Shown: piece by piece, positions 23,470 to 36,339 of the stretch
Layout: every line of letters starts with the position of its first letter
Numbering within the stretch: position 1 is the stretch's first letter
Source: Trileptium ribeirensis
Lineage: Eukaryota; Nematoda; Enoplea; Enoplida; Thoracostomopsidae
Assembly (NCBI GenBank): GCA_030248225.1
Contig: JASANE010009848.1
Location: forward strand, 26,338 to 90,337
Direction of reading: 5' to 3'
DNA length: 64,000 bases
Program-made: the position numbers and the translations under genes
The notes under the pieces: generated by a model
Databases searched by the model: none
The model's input: the letters and a program-made list of their open reading frames with translations, nothing else
Told to the model about the DNA's origin: nothing

Positions 23470-26312
23470 GGGCGGTTGCTGGGACCAATGTTGTAATTGG
23501 AAAAAAAGACACGGGGTTGGCCGGACATCTGTGACCAATGATTTGAACCATCCTTTGACGTCAAATTTATTGAGTTCGATACTTGTTTTATTGGCATATG
23601 TATATTCTTGAGCACAACAGTTGGATATCCGAAACAATTATATGCTATTCTTTAAAGATAATTATAATCATAAAGTTGTTATATTTGCAGAACGTCAACA
23701 TATATCCGAATATTTATTCTTATTGTTAATCGGCTACCAAGTAAAAGTCACTAAGCATGTGCCATGCTATCCAGGTACTCGACTTGTCGGGCACTCGGGT
23801 AATACGTCGGGCAACCAGATACAACAGTATCATCCCTGGGTATTAAGTATTTTGAATGTTGCCTAGAGTTTATTTTCCACCGCCTTATCAGAAAATTAAT
23901 CGTCTTCTTTAATATAATATTATAGCTAACCTAAAAGGAGGATTGGAGAAGTGAAAGCACGCAGCATACGGATATACACATGAATCACATGATGTCCAGG
24001 TTTCTATTTTGAACAACAGGAATCTTAGCTCGGACACAAGGGTTCTCGTAGTAAAGGAAATTAACTACTTTCTAATTATTCGAAAAGCTAAAGCTATAGC
24101 CTGCCGGTATATGTCTCGGCCACTTGTAGCAATAAGTAGAGTCCTGCGTATTCATAAATTTTATAGCTTTCATTGCGAAAATACAAAAATTAAAACGAGA
24201 CCACAACAACAAATTTGGGACAGCTAACTACAAATGTTTGAGTGCTAGAACTTAGAGACGAATCTGAGCAAATAGGTAACAAGAAGCTAACGAAGCTTTA
24301 CTTTACACTTTTCACGAAAATCGGGTACCACATTTGAAGGCTCACAACAGATGGATCCGAGATACTCAAAATTGAAAGATGTATTTAGAATTTTTATACA
24401 CAAACTATGATGTAGTGTCAAAAATGCTGCATATATAGGTTCTTTTACGCGGTTATTGAAACCCTAAATACGCGTTATTCTTTGTACTTACCAAAAACGT
24501 GGAGTCAAATTTTCATTATTGAGCCGGATCTTTAATCCTGAGTTCATGTTTAATTCAATTTGAGTAAAATTTTGCTCAATATGAGGCAAATTGGGCGCAT
24601 TACATTCTTGTTTTATTGGTTATGCTAACAGCTTGACAGCGTGTATTTACTTACTCACGGTACATTTAATAATATCCATAATTCATAAGTAGTAAAGAAT
24701 GCTTTTAAGATAACAGTAACGTATTAATCGTTATGGTCCCTAATGCATTTTTGTATTACTAATAGAACTGTTTGGGTTAAACATCGACAAATTCAACACT
24801 CTTTATATTATAAGGAATAATTTCCCAAATTGAAAAGTTTCCTTAATGTTAAGGATGATATTGTTTACGTTGGTACTAAAATTTTATAGGAAATATTTCC
24901 TTTAACAATATTCGGTACATGTTTCAGAGAGTCAAAGGGTTTCAAATATCAAACCGTAAGAATTGACAGATCTGTTTATTGCGGCCATATTCATTAAACT
25001 TAAACAGCGTGTTAGGACGTCTAATAATTGGAGATTAACATGGAGATTCGATTTCGTCAACTATAAATAATCTCGCAAACGAGTTAGAATATTCATGCAC
25101 GAGAAAACTTAAATTCCAATCTAACGCTCAGAAGTATAGGTGAAATGCTTCATTTCCGTTTTCAATATTCCGATAACGAAATTTAATCGGAGCTGTGGTG
25201 CGTGTATAACCCTAAGACATCTCAATGCCTTTGTTGTGGACATATGTCGGGCACCGACACCGAACATCCATTTTACCTATTGCTGCATTTTCTAACCAAA
25301 TAATATAACGCTGTTCAAGCTTGCTTTGCTCTATGATAACAATGTCGAAATGGATTGCTGTAGTAATGGCTGCTATCATTTTGACATTTCTCTCGGTCCT
25401 GAATTTTTTGCGCCATACAAGGCGTTTCTTATAAAAATTTGAAAATATTTACGTTTTTAGCTTTATATCCATTGTGTGAATGTTGCCGGAGCTATCTCGG
25501 ATTTAAAGGCCGGATTCAGCAGTATACCGCGCAGGCAACCCTTAGGGGCAATACGTCATACCGTTAGAAAAAAGCTTAGAGTGGAAGTTCGGGTGACGGC
25601 AGCCCCCTGACTTAGGCTAGGGTTAATGTATATCTCATATAAGGACCTCTAGGCTAAGGCTTAGGCTTACTATATTGAAAAAGGCATAACATGGATTACA
25701 ATTTGGCCCTTAGCGTTACATTGGCTAGTAGTAATATAGATTATTTTTTAGCGGAGAAATTGAAAAATACACTGTTGCTTTCCCTATTTTTGTCGGAAAA
25801 CTAAATTTAGTTATGAATTTGATACAATCCAAAACTTCTTTTGTTCTGTGCGCGAGAAAATAACAGTTTTATCTTATCCCGAACACGTGGATTTTTATCG
25901 TGAAAAAATATTCAAACGCTTGTAATCGGTACACTTACAATAGTATCTTTCCTTTTTTCATTCGCACTCTTCTTATTACATGGCTACATAGCTTAGCAAA
26001 GACCAAGCACTTCAGCGTTGGTGCTTCCTCACAAAAATTTTTCCTAGCCACCATGTGCATGTTAGCATGCAGTATGGTGCCGTAGGCAAGAGAAAACAAT
26101 TTTTATGCTCGTCTCTATCGCAACCCACGTCGTATTTACAGTTTGATTACCTAATTTGAACGTCGCAGCTACGCAAATTTTAGTAGACACTACTGCTCAT
26201 GACCACTACCAATGTTAGTGTCAGGTACATAGTAGTTTATCCTTGTCGGGTAACCGGGTAGAGATTTACCATGCCCGTGCCTAATTGTCACACAAATTCC
26301 CAATTGTTTTAG
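23470..26312. other. Non-coding, no gene seen
   Basis: AT-rich. A short CTAGGCTAAGGCTTAGGCTT run at 25650-25669 recalls, in the opposite orientation, the core of the ancient repeat at 5030-5700. Open frames are short and unsupported. Confidence 0.45.
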
Positions 26313-26381
26313 ATTTCTGACAACATAGAAACCTTTATTAAAATAGCTTCAATGCAAGAAGATACAAATTTAATCAATAAT
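26313..26381 (+). CDS. Candidate internal exon, orphan
   Basis: Sixty-nine nucleotides (23 codons, phase 0/0) between the acceptor CAATTGTTTTAG and the consensus donor AAT|GTAAGT. It encodes ISDNIETFIKIASMQEDTNL then INN. Both splice sites are good and the frame is clean, but no partner exon was identified and the family is unknown. Confidence 0.35.
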
Positions 26382-29070
26382 GTAAGTCTTTTAAAATATA
26401 CTGAAATTTGGTATTGAAAAATACTTCGATTTAAAGTTTGTGCTCTTGCAGCTTGTATACTACTTTCAAACGTTAGGCTATCTTCATGTCTTGTTGGAGA
26501 CAGTAAGACAGCGTTGCGGTGGAGCTATAGCATTTGAACTGAACTCCAGACTTTGGTTTAGACCGAACCGCTCTGCTCCGAGTTGAGCGTTAAAAGGATA
26601 AAGCGGTACAGAAAATTCGTTAAATGCAATGTTCCACTCCATATTTCTCTAGTAGAGTAAGGGCCCGGGTTTGTAAATTTCACTACTTTAAGCAGAAATT
26701 CTCGGTGCAGTTTAAGCTTGATGTAGATAACTGAACCTTTTTATTCAAAATACTAGTTGTGTGGTTTAAATCCAGGAAATCAATCCAGCGACCAATATAA
26801 AAACGTTAAAAACGTTTGGACAAACTTTGAAATAGAATACTTTCGACTTGCAACAATTAGGTACACATGTACGAAATTAATATATGTAACAAATGTAATA
26901 AACTGTTAAAAATGCGTGAAGTAAATTATCCTTAACTTATATTATGTACCCAGCTGCAAAATAGGTCTTAATTTTATTTTTAACAACAACAATAAGAACA
27001 ACAATACATAATCAGCGCAATGTTTCAACAGATATATCGCATATATAGCAATGAGTCTGTACCGGGTAAATGAAAAATAGCACCGCCATAAAGAACCCTT
27101 TTTCGATCTACCTCCTCGATTGCGTTGTTGTCAGATATACCTTTGTGAGCAGTTTCTGCACGCAAAACTGCTTTCCACTGTTTGTTTTGCGCTATCGTCG
27201 CCTGAAGGGTGTTCCTACCTAATATGACATATATAGGCTTTTGTAGCTTTTACATAGAATTCTTTTTATATATAGAGCATTATTTGTGGTACAGGGAATA
27301 TAATTTTTAGAGCGTATTACGTAATTCGCACTAACGGCTTGAGTGTAAAGCTTCTAGCAGTTCTGCAAGTCCCACTGACTTTCATTTCAGATTCACTAAC
27401 CAATAATACAACCAGATAGGGATAAACCACTTACAACTGTTCAAGGAATCTGCAGAACTTAAGATGTGGGTTAAGCTTGATTTCTTTATCCTCTTTAAAA
27501 ATCGTGACAAATTTTAGTGCTCCTATCAGCTGGTAACCGTTAATTTCGTCAGATAATGTATTCCAACCTTATATAATACGACAAAGTTATGTTTCATTGC
27601 ATAAGTTTTAAATTTGGGTTTCGCACTTTCATCCAATTTTTCCTAATGTATTCTGAATATCTGATAACTTAAATATTTTGCAATTTATTTTTTCATCGCG
27701 TGAAATTATAATATTCATGTTTTGGCCAATGGGCTCTCAAGTAAATCACACAAATTGTCAATATTGCCTTTCCTGAACGTTTTTCTGTGAATTCGTTAAA
27801 ATTATGCTGCCGTAGGAACCGGTGATTATTTACGATGCAATGCTGACCTATCACCGTAAACGGCTGTAACGTGCTTGTAGTAAAAAGGCAAAATCTCGAG
27901 TTCGGGATAAACTATCGAGTACCTCCGCACTTTCATACATCAGATTGTTTTATACTTTCTATATGTAAATGAATTTTGAATTGCTGAAAATTATAACCCT
28001 AACCGTTTCACAAGTGTGGTGATTTCACAACACGAGTCGTTAATGCATGAAGCATGAGCAAACTTAACCTGTGCCGCCTACGACTTGCTTTTGGCACTAT
28101 GTACAAAACGTTGTTAGAGGGCACAAAACAGTCATTGGGGTTCACAGATTGAAATTCAAAAATTTCCGTCGGAATAGAGGACCAAGTGACTACAAAACAA
28201 GATAGTGTCTATTCGCTAACACAATGCAACTATTTCCTGTTTTCCCCCAAAGTTGTTTCTCAACTAACAACGTGGCAGGCAACTGCATTTATGCTAACCA
28301 TTTAGTGTTATTAATTATATTACGTGTCGTTCGCAAACATCACATGTGATGTACATGTTTTGTAAACGGTAAACGGGAGCATTTTTGAATTCAAATTTCA
28401 AACGTTCAGTAATCGGTTAACTTAATTTTCTAATTAATCGTCAAAAGGCCAAAGTTTTGTTTCTTAAGTTTTTGGATGCGTTACCCAAAACACCAATTTT
28501 ATGTTTTCTAATATGCTGACGGATGACTGGTACACCAAACAAGCGATCACCCACAACTAATGACAGATACAATGGTAAAGGATACAGATATAGAACCTTA
28601 AGTTTACTCATGCATAAAACCATATTCATAGTTCAGTTTTGTATGTGAGACTTGTAAAAGATGATTTTTCTTTGGAACCATGTTAAGATCCACTTAGAAG
28701 ACCACGGCTTTGCTTCGCCGACGGTGAACTGCAAGTTAGCGCGACCATCGTCGCGCAGTTCATAAACCTTAGGATAAAGTTTGACGTTTTATTTGGAAAT
28801 AATGTGTATAGGCATTATGCAATTCTAAAATTATTTATATACCAAAAACATTGTGGGTCCTAAAATACCGCCCTGTGGAAAAAATAATTTAGTTGAAAAC
28901 CGCCTTTAGATACAAACGTGGACTTTCACTCGAAATCGGTAAAAATTAATTTATCACAATTCAGAACAAAGCCAGAAATGACAGTTTTGCAAATAAGTTT
29001 GTGATACGAGAAAGTGTCAAAAGCCTTTACAAAATCTCCGTAGGTGTTGTCAATGCAGGCGCCTTCGTCT
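26382..29070. other. Non-coding, no gene seen
   Basis: AT-rich sequence without recognisable exons. A small hairpin lies at 28724-28762 (GAACTGC..GCAGTTC enclosing GCGCGA..TCGCGC). Confidence 0.45.
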
Positions 29071-29077
29071 ACTAGTT

Positions 29078-29298
29078 CATGCATGTTCAAGGTGCGAGGT
29101 TCCAGGTGGTAGCAGGGGTGTGGGGGGTCGGGCTCCATGCTTCCAGTGGGGTGAGCCCGTCGGCGACGTTGCTTCGGAGCCTATGCGTTGGAACGGCACC
29201 GCCACGGAAGGGTTGAAGCATCTGCCGGGGGAGGGGGGTCTCGGGGAAGGGGTCCCGACACCTCAGAGGGCCAACTCTTACCCATATGAGCATGTATG
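29078..29298. mobile_element. GC-rich transposon fragment of the CATACATG family
   Basis: GC-rich island with ends CATGCATGTTCAAGG (left) and CATATGAGCATGTATG (right). These are imperfect inverted repeats. The subterminal CCTCAGAGGG resembles CCTCAGGGGG of the elements at 11136-11469 and 58263-58891. No clear target duplication. Confidence 0.45.
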
Positions 29299-29299
29299 G

Positions 29300-30760
29300 C
29301 CTATATCACGAGCCCCATCGTGTACACAGTGCGTTGGTTGTGTATATATTATGTTCATTTAGGACAATTAATGTATCCTTACCGTGCATCTGGTACTATC
29401 ATGATTTGACACATGATTTATACTACGGTTGATGCAGGAGAGCAGTAACGGGAGGCAGACTCTGTTAATAACGGAGCAATAATAAAAACGCATTCATTTT
29501 TACAACCCAAATCAGCGTTAATATTATTTATATAGTCATTAAATTGAAAGTGTGACTAACAGAGTCGGCTAAGATTTTCATTTGTAGGAGAGGCGTTCGT
29601 CTAAATACGATGTAAATACTGCTCACTGCAATAACATCAGTTTGTTTGGTCTTATATACTACACAAGTGTTTTATCCTTTGAGGTTTTATAAATGTGTTG
29701 AGTGTTGGGCGATATTCCTTTAAAGCTTTGCAAGTGTCTGCTTTAATTTAGGGCCACCGTAACGCAGCTTTTAACTTGCTGAAGGTATATAGAGCAGTTG
29801 CTCTGTGGTTATTGCGTGCAATCACTGGTGCTACTACGCCTGGAAAATACAGAAACTTAAAAAATAATCGCAACTGAAGGAATATCAACGATAACAGTAA
29901 TCCGTTCCTTTCCTTCAGTTGTTGGACAATTACCGACTTCCTTCTGTAGTGTTCTGTACTGAACGTTAGTAGTTGTGTCGCTGTTCATTCGCTTTCGGAC
30001 GTTCTGTAATCTCCTAGCAACAGCTGCGAAACAGGCAGTGGTTAATAATGGAGGCTTGTAATCGAGCGATTCCGGTGTGATTGATTCGTCGACGACGAAA
30101 CCGGCGTTCGCTTAACGAAGCACAATTAATAATAATTTAGAATAGGATCTAAAGGACGGATATTGCCAACAATGCATAACAGAATATTATGTCAATTCTC
30201 TATACTCTAGCGTTAACCTATGCTGTATGCCATTAGCGTTTTCGTCTTTTCTCCAAATTTCTGTCGGTTAAAACATATTTACCTTGCAAATTGGGGAACG
30301 ATTTGTTTACTACACCCCCACTTTGGTGGAGTAATTTGGACCATCTAGCTTTGAAAGAAGTTAGTTGGACAACTTACATTGGGTCACCCGAGAATACCTT
30401 AAAACTAGGGTTACCAGCTATCCTACAGCATTAGGGGCCCTACCTACCATGTACAAAATTAGGGGTCAATATATTTTTATATCCTTTTGAAATAAGGGCG
30501 GTAAAGGTCCGAAAATGACATCTATCTTGGATTAAATTTGCAGTGCAGGCATGTGTCAATCTCTTCCATTATGTACTTTTGACATTAACTCTTGGAAATG
30601 GGTTATGCAGATAATACATAGATTAGATAAGACAGACCCATTAGATAAAAAATTCAGGTTAACACCAAAAGCCTTAGATGCATTCGATTTCTGTGTTGTG
30701 TTGCAATGCATACAAGTGAAATTTGGCGTCAACTGGCATTTCTATCAATGGTGAGACTTT
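29300..30760. other. Non-coding, no gene seen
   Basis: AT-rich sequence upstream of the kinase gene. The frame 30551-30754 is open on + but has no convincing splice context or recognisable family. Confidence 0.4.
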
Positions 30761-31270
30761 TGGTTCCAGCTCGGCTTGGGTCGGCTCTATAGCAGAGTGG
30801 AGCATGCAATAATGTCTGAAATCCGAGCTGAGCCAGAGCGGGAGATGTATCTGTGAGAGCAGAGCCAAGAGGAGCCTAGTGTATATCTGGAAAAGCCGTG
30901 GTTAGCATTTGAAAGCTTTATAGAACAACGAACATACTTGTAACTTCTGATGTATTGTACAATACTCAGCTGACATCAAGAACAGCTGACATAACATCGG
31001 CCTTTCTTAAAAGCTCCAAAACCAACTGTATATAGGGCTTTTGTATGTTATGTTCTCTTTTGAAAAGCAAACTTTTATTATCAGAAGGCTTGAACCGAGG
31101 CGAGCCTAGATTTCCATCGGAAGAGCCGACCCTATCGGGCCGGACATGGTTCACGAAGAGCCGAGCCGAGCCAGTGCCTAGTATGCCTGTGAGAACAGAG
31201 ACGCGCAAAGCCGGACATGGATCAAGAGTACCTGAGCCAAGCCAGAGCCTGAAAATCAGGCTCGTTCTCA
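30760..31270. repeat. GAGCC-rich diverged repeat, partly inverted
   Basis: Many copies of GAGCC/GGCTC words, such as AAGAGCCGAGCCGAGCCAG and AGCCGGACATGG (twice, the first time as GGCCGGACATGG), with complementary GGCTCGG words at the left side. Looks like an old element or local amplification. It ends about 580 bp before the kinase start codon. Confidence 0.5.
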
Positions 31271-31851
31271 CTTCTAATTTATATTAAAAATTAAATACAA
31301 TTACTTGTGCTATTTCGAATTGGTTGCTACAAATTATTGCAATAAAATATGATAATTACATAAGATTTATACATATGATTTTTTTATTTATTTGTTTCAC
31401 TGTAACTGTGCTGCGTACATTATATTAGTGTATGTATATACACGTATATAATAGTTGTTTCCTTCTGGCTAAAATATATATTTTTGGGCGGCTGTTGCAC
31501 CGACTTTGGGCTGCACAGAACAATGTTTTTTCGTTAAAAGAAGCCACATATTTGACAAATAACGTTTGAGTTGTAAAATATTATTGTCCACTGTATGATA
31601 GACACTACTGATAGATATTGTTGCTATTAGTTTATTTCATCAGAATCTGAAAACTTGGTTACCACGGCGTTCAGCCATTTGTTGACACTGGTAACTGCGT
31701 ATATTGTTAATTAAAATCTCCTAAATGCTCAATATCGAGATATATTAGAAAATAAATCCCAAACATAGGTACGGAGCATAGACGAATGTTACGTTTTTCA
31801 AAAGCGAAAATAAAAGATCCTGAATGCAGCATACGTTAAATCGATACCGTA

Positions 31852-33438
31852 ATGTCCAAAGTGAAACCCCTTCCCCGCTCGTTATCTGATCCATCGCTTA
31901 ATCAAAGTTTAACAACAGGGCCATCTTCCATCGACTATTTGCGTCGGCTTGAAGCCGTTAAGCAATTTAAAATTCCAAAAGCAGAACAATCTAAACAAAC
32001 ATACTCGCAACTAACACCTTCATCCAACATTGTAAAACAAATTAATCCTCCAAAAATATTGGTCCTGGAAACTAAACAGACGACAAAAGAGCCTGTCGAG
32101 AAGGAGCATAACAGAGCGAAGGAAAGCCCCTCAAACAGGCAAAAGTTTGAAGAGGCACAAAAAGAAATAGCTGAATCACTGCATCCGACCACTAGCCAAA
32201 AATATTTAGCAAAAAAAGCCACGTCAAAGCAAGAGCAATCAACGCAAAATCGACGTCAATTCTTTCTCCCACAAGTTAAACAGTTTCCCAAACAAGCAGT
32301 CAAAAGAATGCCGGCTCTACCGAGACGTGGACCACCACCGGAACCGCCAAAGCGAGAAATTTTCAAAGTAGCACCAATACCCGGATTCAGACAACTACAT
32401 CGGAGCAAAGTTGGCAACAATAATAACGATGGTCAGCTATGTGAAGAAACCATGCTGCAGCCGTTAGATGGCGGAGATGGAAGTATTACGCCTGGAAATC
32501 GCAACAACCGCAATAATAGTAACATCAACAACTACAGCAGCAACAGCAACACCAGCATCAACAATAACAACAGTAATAAGATAATTAATATTACTAATGT
32601 GTCGTTAATGAATACGTCAACAATATCAACATCTTCGGCATCGTCAGAATCATCTGGCGGTGGAGTACTTTCCCGAAACAACTCAGGCAGCTCAAGAAAT
32701 CAAATAGAAAATGTTGTTAATCCGAAAACTGATATAGATGATTTTACTGCCGATAACAAGATTAGTAATGTAAAACAGAAACCGAATGATAGCCGAAGTG
32801 AAAGTCGATCATCGGGAAAAAATAGCGCAAATAACAGCAAGCGCATCAATATATCGTCTACGTCTACGGGTCATCAAATGAAACAGCAGCCTCCAACGAT
32901 CGAAACAGATACTGTGATAGCTGAGAAACCGGTCACCGGGAAACCACCAACTCGAAGGCGTGCATCTGACCTGCAGCCATCTTGCCTTAGCGCTGCAGCT
33001 TTAGAGCAAATTCGTTTGACATTTAACGATGCCAACTGCAGTCAGCAGGCGAGCGATCATAGAAAATGTTCAAGTGGTAAGCTACAAAGACCAAATTCTG
33101 GACAGTTCAGTCACCTGAATGGATTTCCTGAAAGTTCAGCGCAAAACACGGAACAACAATCTAGAGCTGTTGTTAATGGAGGCGGGGCGCAAAAAGTTAT
33201 TCCTGTTCCGGTGCAAATGTTTGCCGGCACAAGCGGCAATAGTACGTCGAGCAGTGGGCAACATCAACACCCGACATCCCTGTTAAACACGGAAATGAAA
33301 CCGATTCGGCCTCCAACTATGCAACAATTACAGCCAGCGTTCGCGCCTGCATTTGTTAACGGACACCACAGCGCACTTAATAGCGGAACTGGTACCAGGG
33401 CGATTCAAAACCCTGCAACAGGGCTTGACATAAGAGCA
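31852..33438 (+). CDS. CLK/LAMMER-family kinase, exon 1: long N-terminal region
   Basis: First coding exon of a CDC2-like (LAMMER) dual-specificity kinase; members phosphorylate SR splicing factors, mostly in the nucleus. The ATG at 31852 has an in-frame TAA 15 nt upstream, and an AG (GAATGCAG at about 31829) suggests a spliced or trans-spliced 5' UTR. It encodes 529 residues of probably disordered sequence: PLPRSLSDPSLNQSL at the N-terminus, a Pro-rich/basic patch (ALPRRGPPPEPPKREIFKVA) near residue 155-175, a long Asn/Ser tract at about residues 215-275, and a basic RRRASDL motif near residue 365. It lacks the dense Arg-Ser repeats of vertebrate CLK N-termini. The donor GCA|GTGAGT is phase 0. 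The kinase identity rests on downstream exons joined by phase. Confidence 0.85.
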
Positions 33439-33482
33439 GTGAGTTTATGTGTTTTAGTATTTGTAAATTGTAAATTCACTAG

Positions 33483-33560
33483 TTATGTTTTTGCAGCAAA
33501 TCGTTCGAAACACTAGCAGCGCTGGCCGCTGTAGCGCCACCTGCTCCCAAAGAATGGAAA
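33483..33560 (+). CDS. CLK/LAMMER-family kinase, exon 2
   Basis: Twenty-six codons in phase 0/0 encoding SFETLAALAAVAPPAPKEWK near its end, with the donor AAA|GTAAGC. Using the AG at 33481-33482 gives a 44-nt intron and keeps the frame into the exon at 42617. The better-looking acceptor TTTTTGCAG at 33496 gives a 58-nt intron but shifts the frame (the residues become QIVRNTSS..). So the first is preferred, unless exon 1 uses another donor or the sequence has an indel. The EWK end leads directly into VREASDRAVLDDDEGH, immediately before the catalytic domain. Confidence 0.6.
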
Positions 33561-34900
33561 GTAAGCTTTCTGAGATATAACGTTTTAACAATTCCGTAAA
33601 TGCTTGTCTAGCGCTGCTACAAGACCATTTCTGTTCCTGATTAACATACTGTCCTCTAAGGCTTGGTGTATCATTCGCACCGTGTTGGCGTAACTACATT
33701 TTATACTTTCGATACAATGAAAACGGACAAAGAACTCCTGTACCTCCAGATATTGGTACTATTTCAGTATCGATAAACTAGTTCCCTTTAGACTTGTGAA
33801 TGTAAATTGAAATGGTGCTACGCGTTACTTTTATGTTTTCCGTTAGAATGCTTAACGTTTCCTATATTCACAAAAATCCGTGATAAAGGAAAACTAACAA
33901 AATGACAGTGCGATAGGAACGAAATGTGATCTCGGTTTCCAAAGTTCGTAAACTTTTTCCAAATGACTATTGGGAAAAGCCTTTGTTTTCGGTGGTGGCA
34001 GACATTTCCTAACGCAGCCGTGGACAAACTGCACGGTGCCACTTAATGTTGGAGTTTGCGACTCGCAAACATTGTAGACACATGAAATGGCAGCATTAGC
34101 TAATAACAGCGTGTACCGGAATGTATTTGTGGCGATAAAATCTAAAATAAAGCATAACAGTTACAGGCCTACCTGGTAACCACGAGGAGCCAGTTACCGT
34201 AGCCATAGTTTGAATCTTTTTAGTGCCTGGGAATGCGTGGCTAACATTCCTCCAGCTTTGGATCCAATGATGAACGACGCTAATTTGGTCTCTTCCTAGA
34301 CCATAATTTCGTTTTTTGACGTATTTTTCCGTAGCATAACTGTCACATTATTTAAAAATATAGAGGATAAAAATTTTACGCTCTCGCTTCCGCGAGTCCA
34401 TTGAAGCAAACTCGTGCAATAACTCATTTTCCCCTCTTATTTTTTTCAAATTCATCATATGTAAATACCTGACGTAATAGCTAAGTTCTTGAAAACTTAT
34501 TTTAATTTTATCGCAGGGGTCCGGTTGTGACATTATTTTCGGCTGCTGTCTGACTGTATGTAGTGTGAATTTATACGTTAACAGTCACCAGCAGTATTAT
34601 ATAAAAGCATTCATACTCAACCTGCAATCTAAATAGTAATGCGTATCATAAAAATGTGCATGTAAAAGCTGTTGCTAAGATGTAGTATGAAATTCTTTTT
34701 GTATCAATATAACTATATAGATAGTACAGTTATATATTTTCAACATAACATTAAATTCAAGAACATTCGTACTCTGCTGTATAACAGAATGCAAGAACAA
34801 AGAGCAGCCAGAAAAGATTTCATTAAAATTTTTAATATAAGCCAGCAACGGGCTTGAAAAATGCCTATCACCGACTGCCCCCGCGATCCTGGGTTATTAG
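33561..34900. other. Kinase intron 2, left part
   Basis: Non-coding AT-rich intron sequence. A ~100-bp segment at 34396-34505 is repeated at 41123-41216 (see the repeat entry). Otherwise no recognisable element up to the DIRS remnant. Confidence 0.5.
34396..34505 (+). repeat. Dispersed direct repeat, copy A
   Basis: Shares ATTGAAGCAAACTCGTGCAA, then a TTCATCATATGTA phrase, then CTCTTGAAAAC-type sequence with 41123-41216, same orientation. The two copies bracket the DIRS and LINE remnants in kinase intron 2. Confidence 0.75.
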
Positions 34901-34959
34901 TTTGTACTTTGGTGAAAACACAAAGTGCTCTTTAGCAATCTTTAGGTAATTTTTTATTT

Positions 34960-36330
34960 GGCGATGAACAGGCCAGAAATGTGCTGATGGCAAGACTGTA
35001 GCGTCGCACGCTTGGGATTTCTTTATGTGCTCCAAACAATTTTTACCATGCTCACTGGAGGCACCATCTAGTTGTTTTCATTTTTCCATGAAACCAAAAA
35101 GCATCGACTCCCTCAGTTTCTATGCGCCAACCTTTTAATAAAACCGAGGTAATTTTGCATTCTCCGATTTCGAGGATCGGTCAACCGAGAACGGTACCTA
35201 CCCTATTCCTGGTTGAAACTTCGAAAATCCAATGCGTGACAGTCTAGTCATATTAATCATCAATTCGACTAAAAAATCCATTTATTGGTACCACTTTTTA
35301 CTGTTGGGTACCCAGTCCACTCCTAAACGAATATTTTGTTTGATGCACACGACAAAAACATTCTTAAAGCGATTTGCTGCATACTTTTGTACTATTATTG
35401 TAACAGTCCTATTATCTATAAAGAATTTCACCGTTTTATTTAGGTGCAAAGCTCGAAAAGCTGATAAACCGAAATGCCGCTTCTAGTAGCTCTCTGAACG
35501 TAGAATTTTTTTTCTACGATAAAGAGAAATTTAGAACGTCCGCGGAACTTACACCACTACTTTAAACAATACAAGATGCGCCGTTTTGACTTCCGCCACA
35601 ATACGATAACACATGTGCTATATTATGCTCCACACATCGAATGCCTGGTAAAGACAAACAGATATGTTTCCAAAAGCGCAATTCTTGTTGAGCTTGCGTT
35701 AACAACTGATATTTTAAATCACAGTTTTTACATTTAGCAATGACATATGGCGCCCATTGTCATAATGCGCGAGGGCTCTCCAAAAACTAAACTTTTTGAA
35801 TGAACGGAGCCTGATAGTTTGGCCAGGCCTTTTACCGAAATTTTTTTCTGACGTAAAAGTTTTTCGCAATTCAGTTGGAGCTAGTGAACTTTCTATTCTG
35901 GTATTTCCCCAATAAACATATCCGAATCAATTAAAAATCCAAGAAATTTTATTCTTAGCTGCGGCGTCAACACACATTTTCGGTTGCACAAAAACCCCAA
36001 ACTATTCAAATCCGATTCACACTTTTCTGCCTGGCATCTCAGAACATTGTGCTCTGAACATTATATAAAACCGACATCGATGTAAATTAACCATAAAGCC
36101 GACATCGATGTAAATTAAGGATTTGATACCTCGTTGTCTCCAGAATTTTACAATAAGACAATGGAGCTTCGTAAAAAGTGACAGTACAAACGGCAGAACA
36201 GTAAACATGAAAAATCTCAGGTACCCTGACTTCCAAGCGAAACCAAGATATTCCCAGAATTCCTCGTTTACATCAGGATGATAATGCCCAGATTTAATAT
36301 CATCCGAACACATGTATCGTCCTTACCTTT
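34960..36330 (-). pseudogene. DIRS-like retroelement remnant, reverse transcriptase region
   Basis: On the minus strand, 36313-36017 reads CSDDIKSGHYH, then YLGFAWKSG, then FTVLPFVLSLFTKL. This is the order of the DIRS reverse transcriptase motifs (DLKSGYHH, YLGFSW, FTVLPFGLSSAP). It is followed by YID where the catalytic YLDD should be. Further on, at about 35955-35921, is FLGFLIDSD, the phrase that follows the RT core in these elements. Several stops and frameshifts break the frame below that, so it is dead. The tyrosine recombinase and the element ends were not recognised; the lower limit near 34960 is a guess. It lies antisense inside the kinase intron. Confidence 0.6.
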
Positions 36331-36339
36331 TTAGATTTC

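Noticed and set aside
33497..33560. Kinase exon 2 starting after TTTTTGCAG
   Set aside because: It shifts the frame relative to exon 1 and loses phase with the exon at 42617; kept only as a possible alternative isoform.
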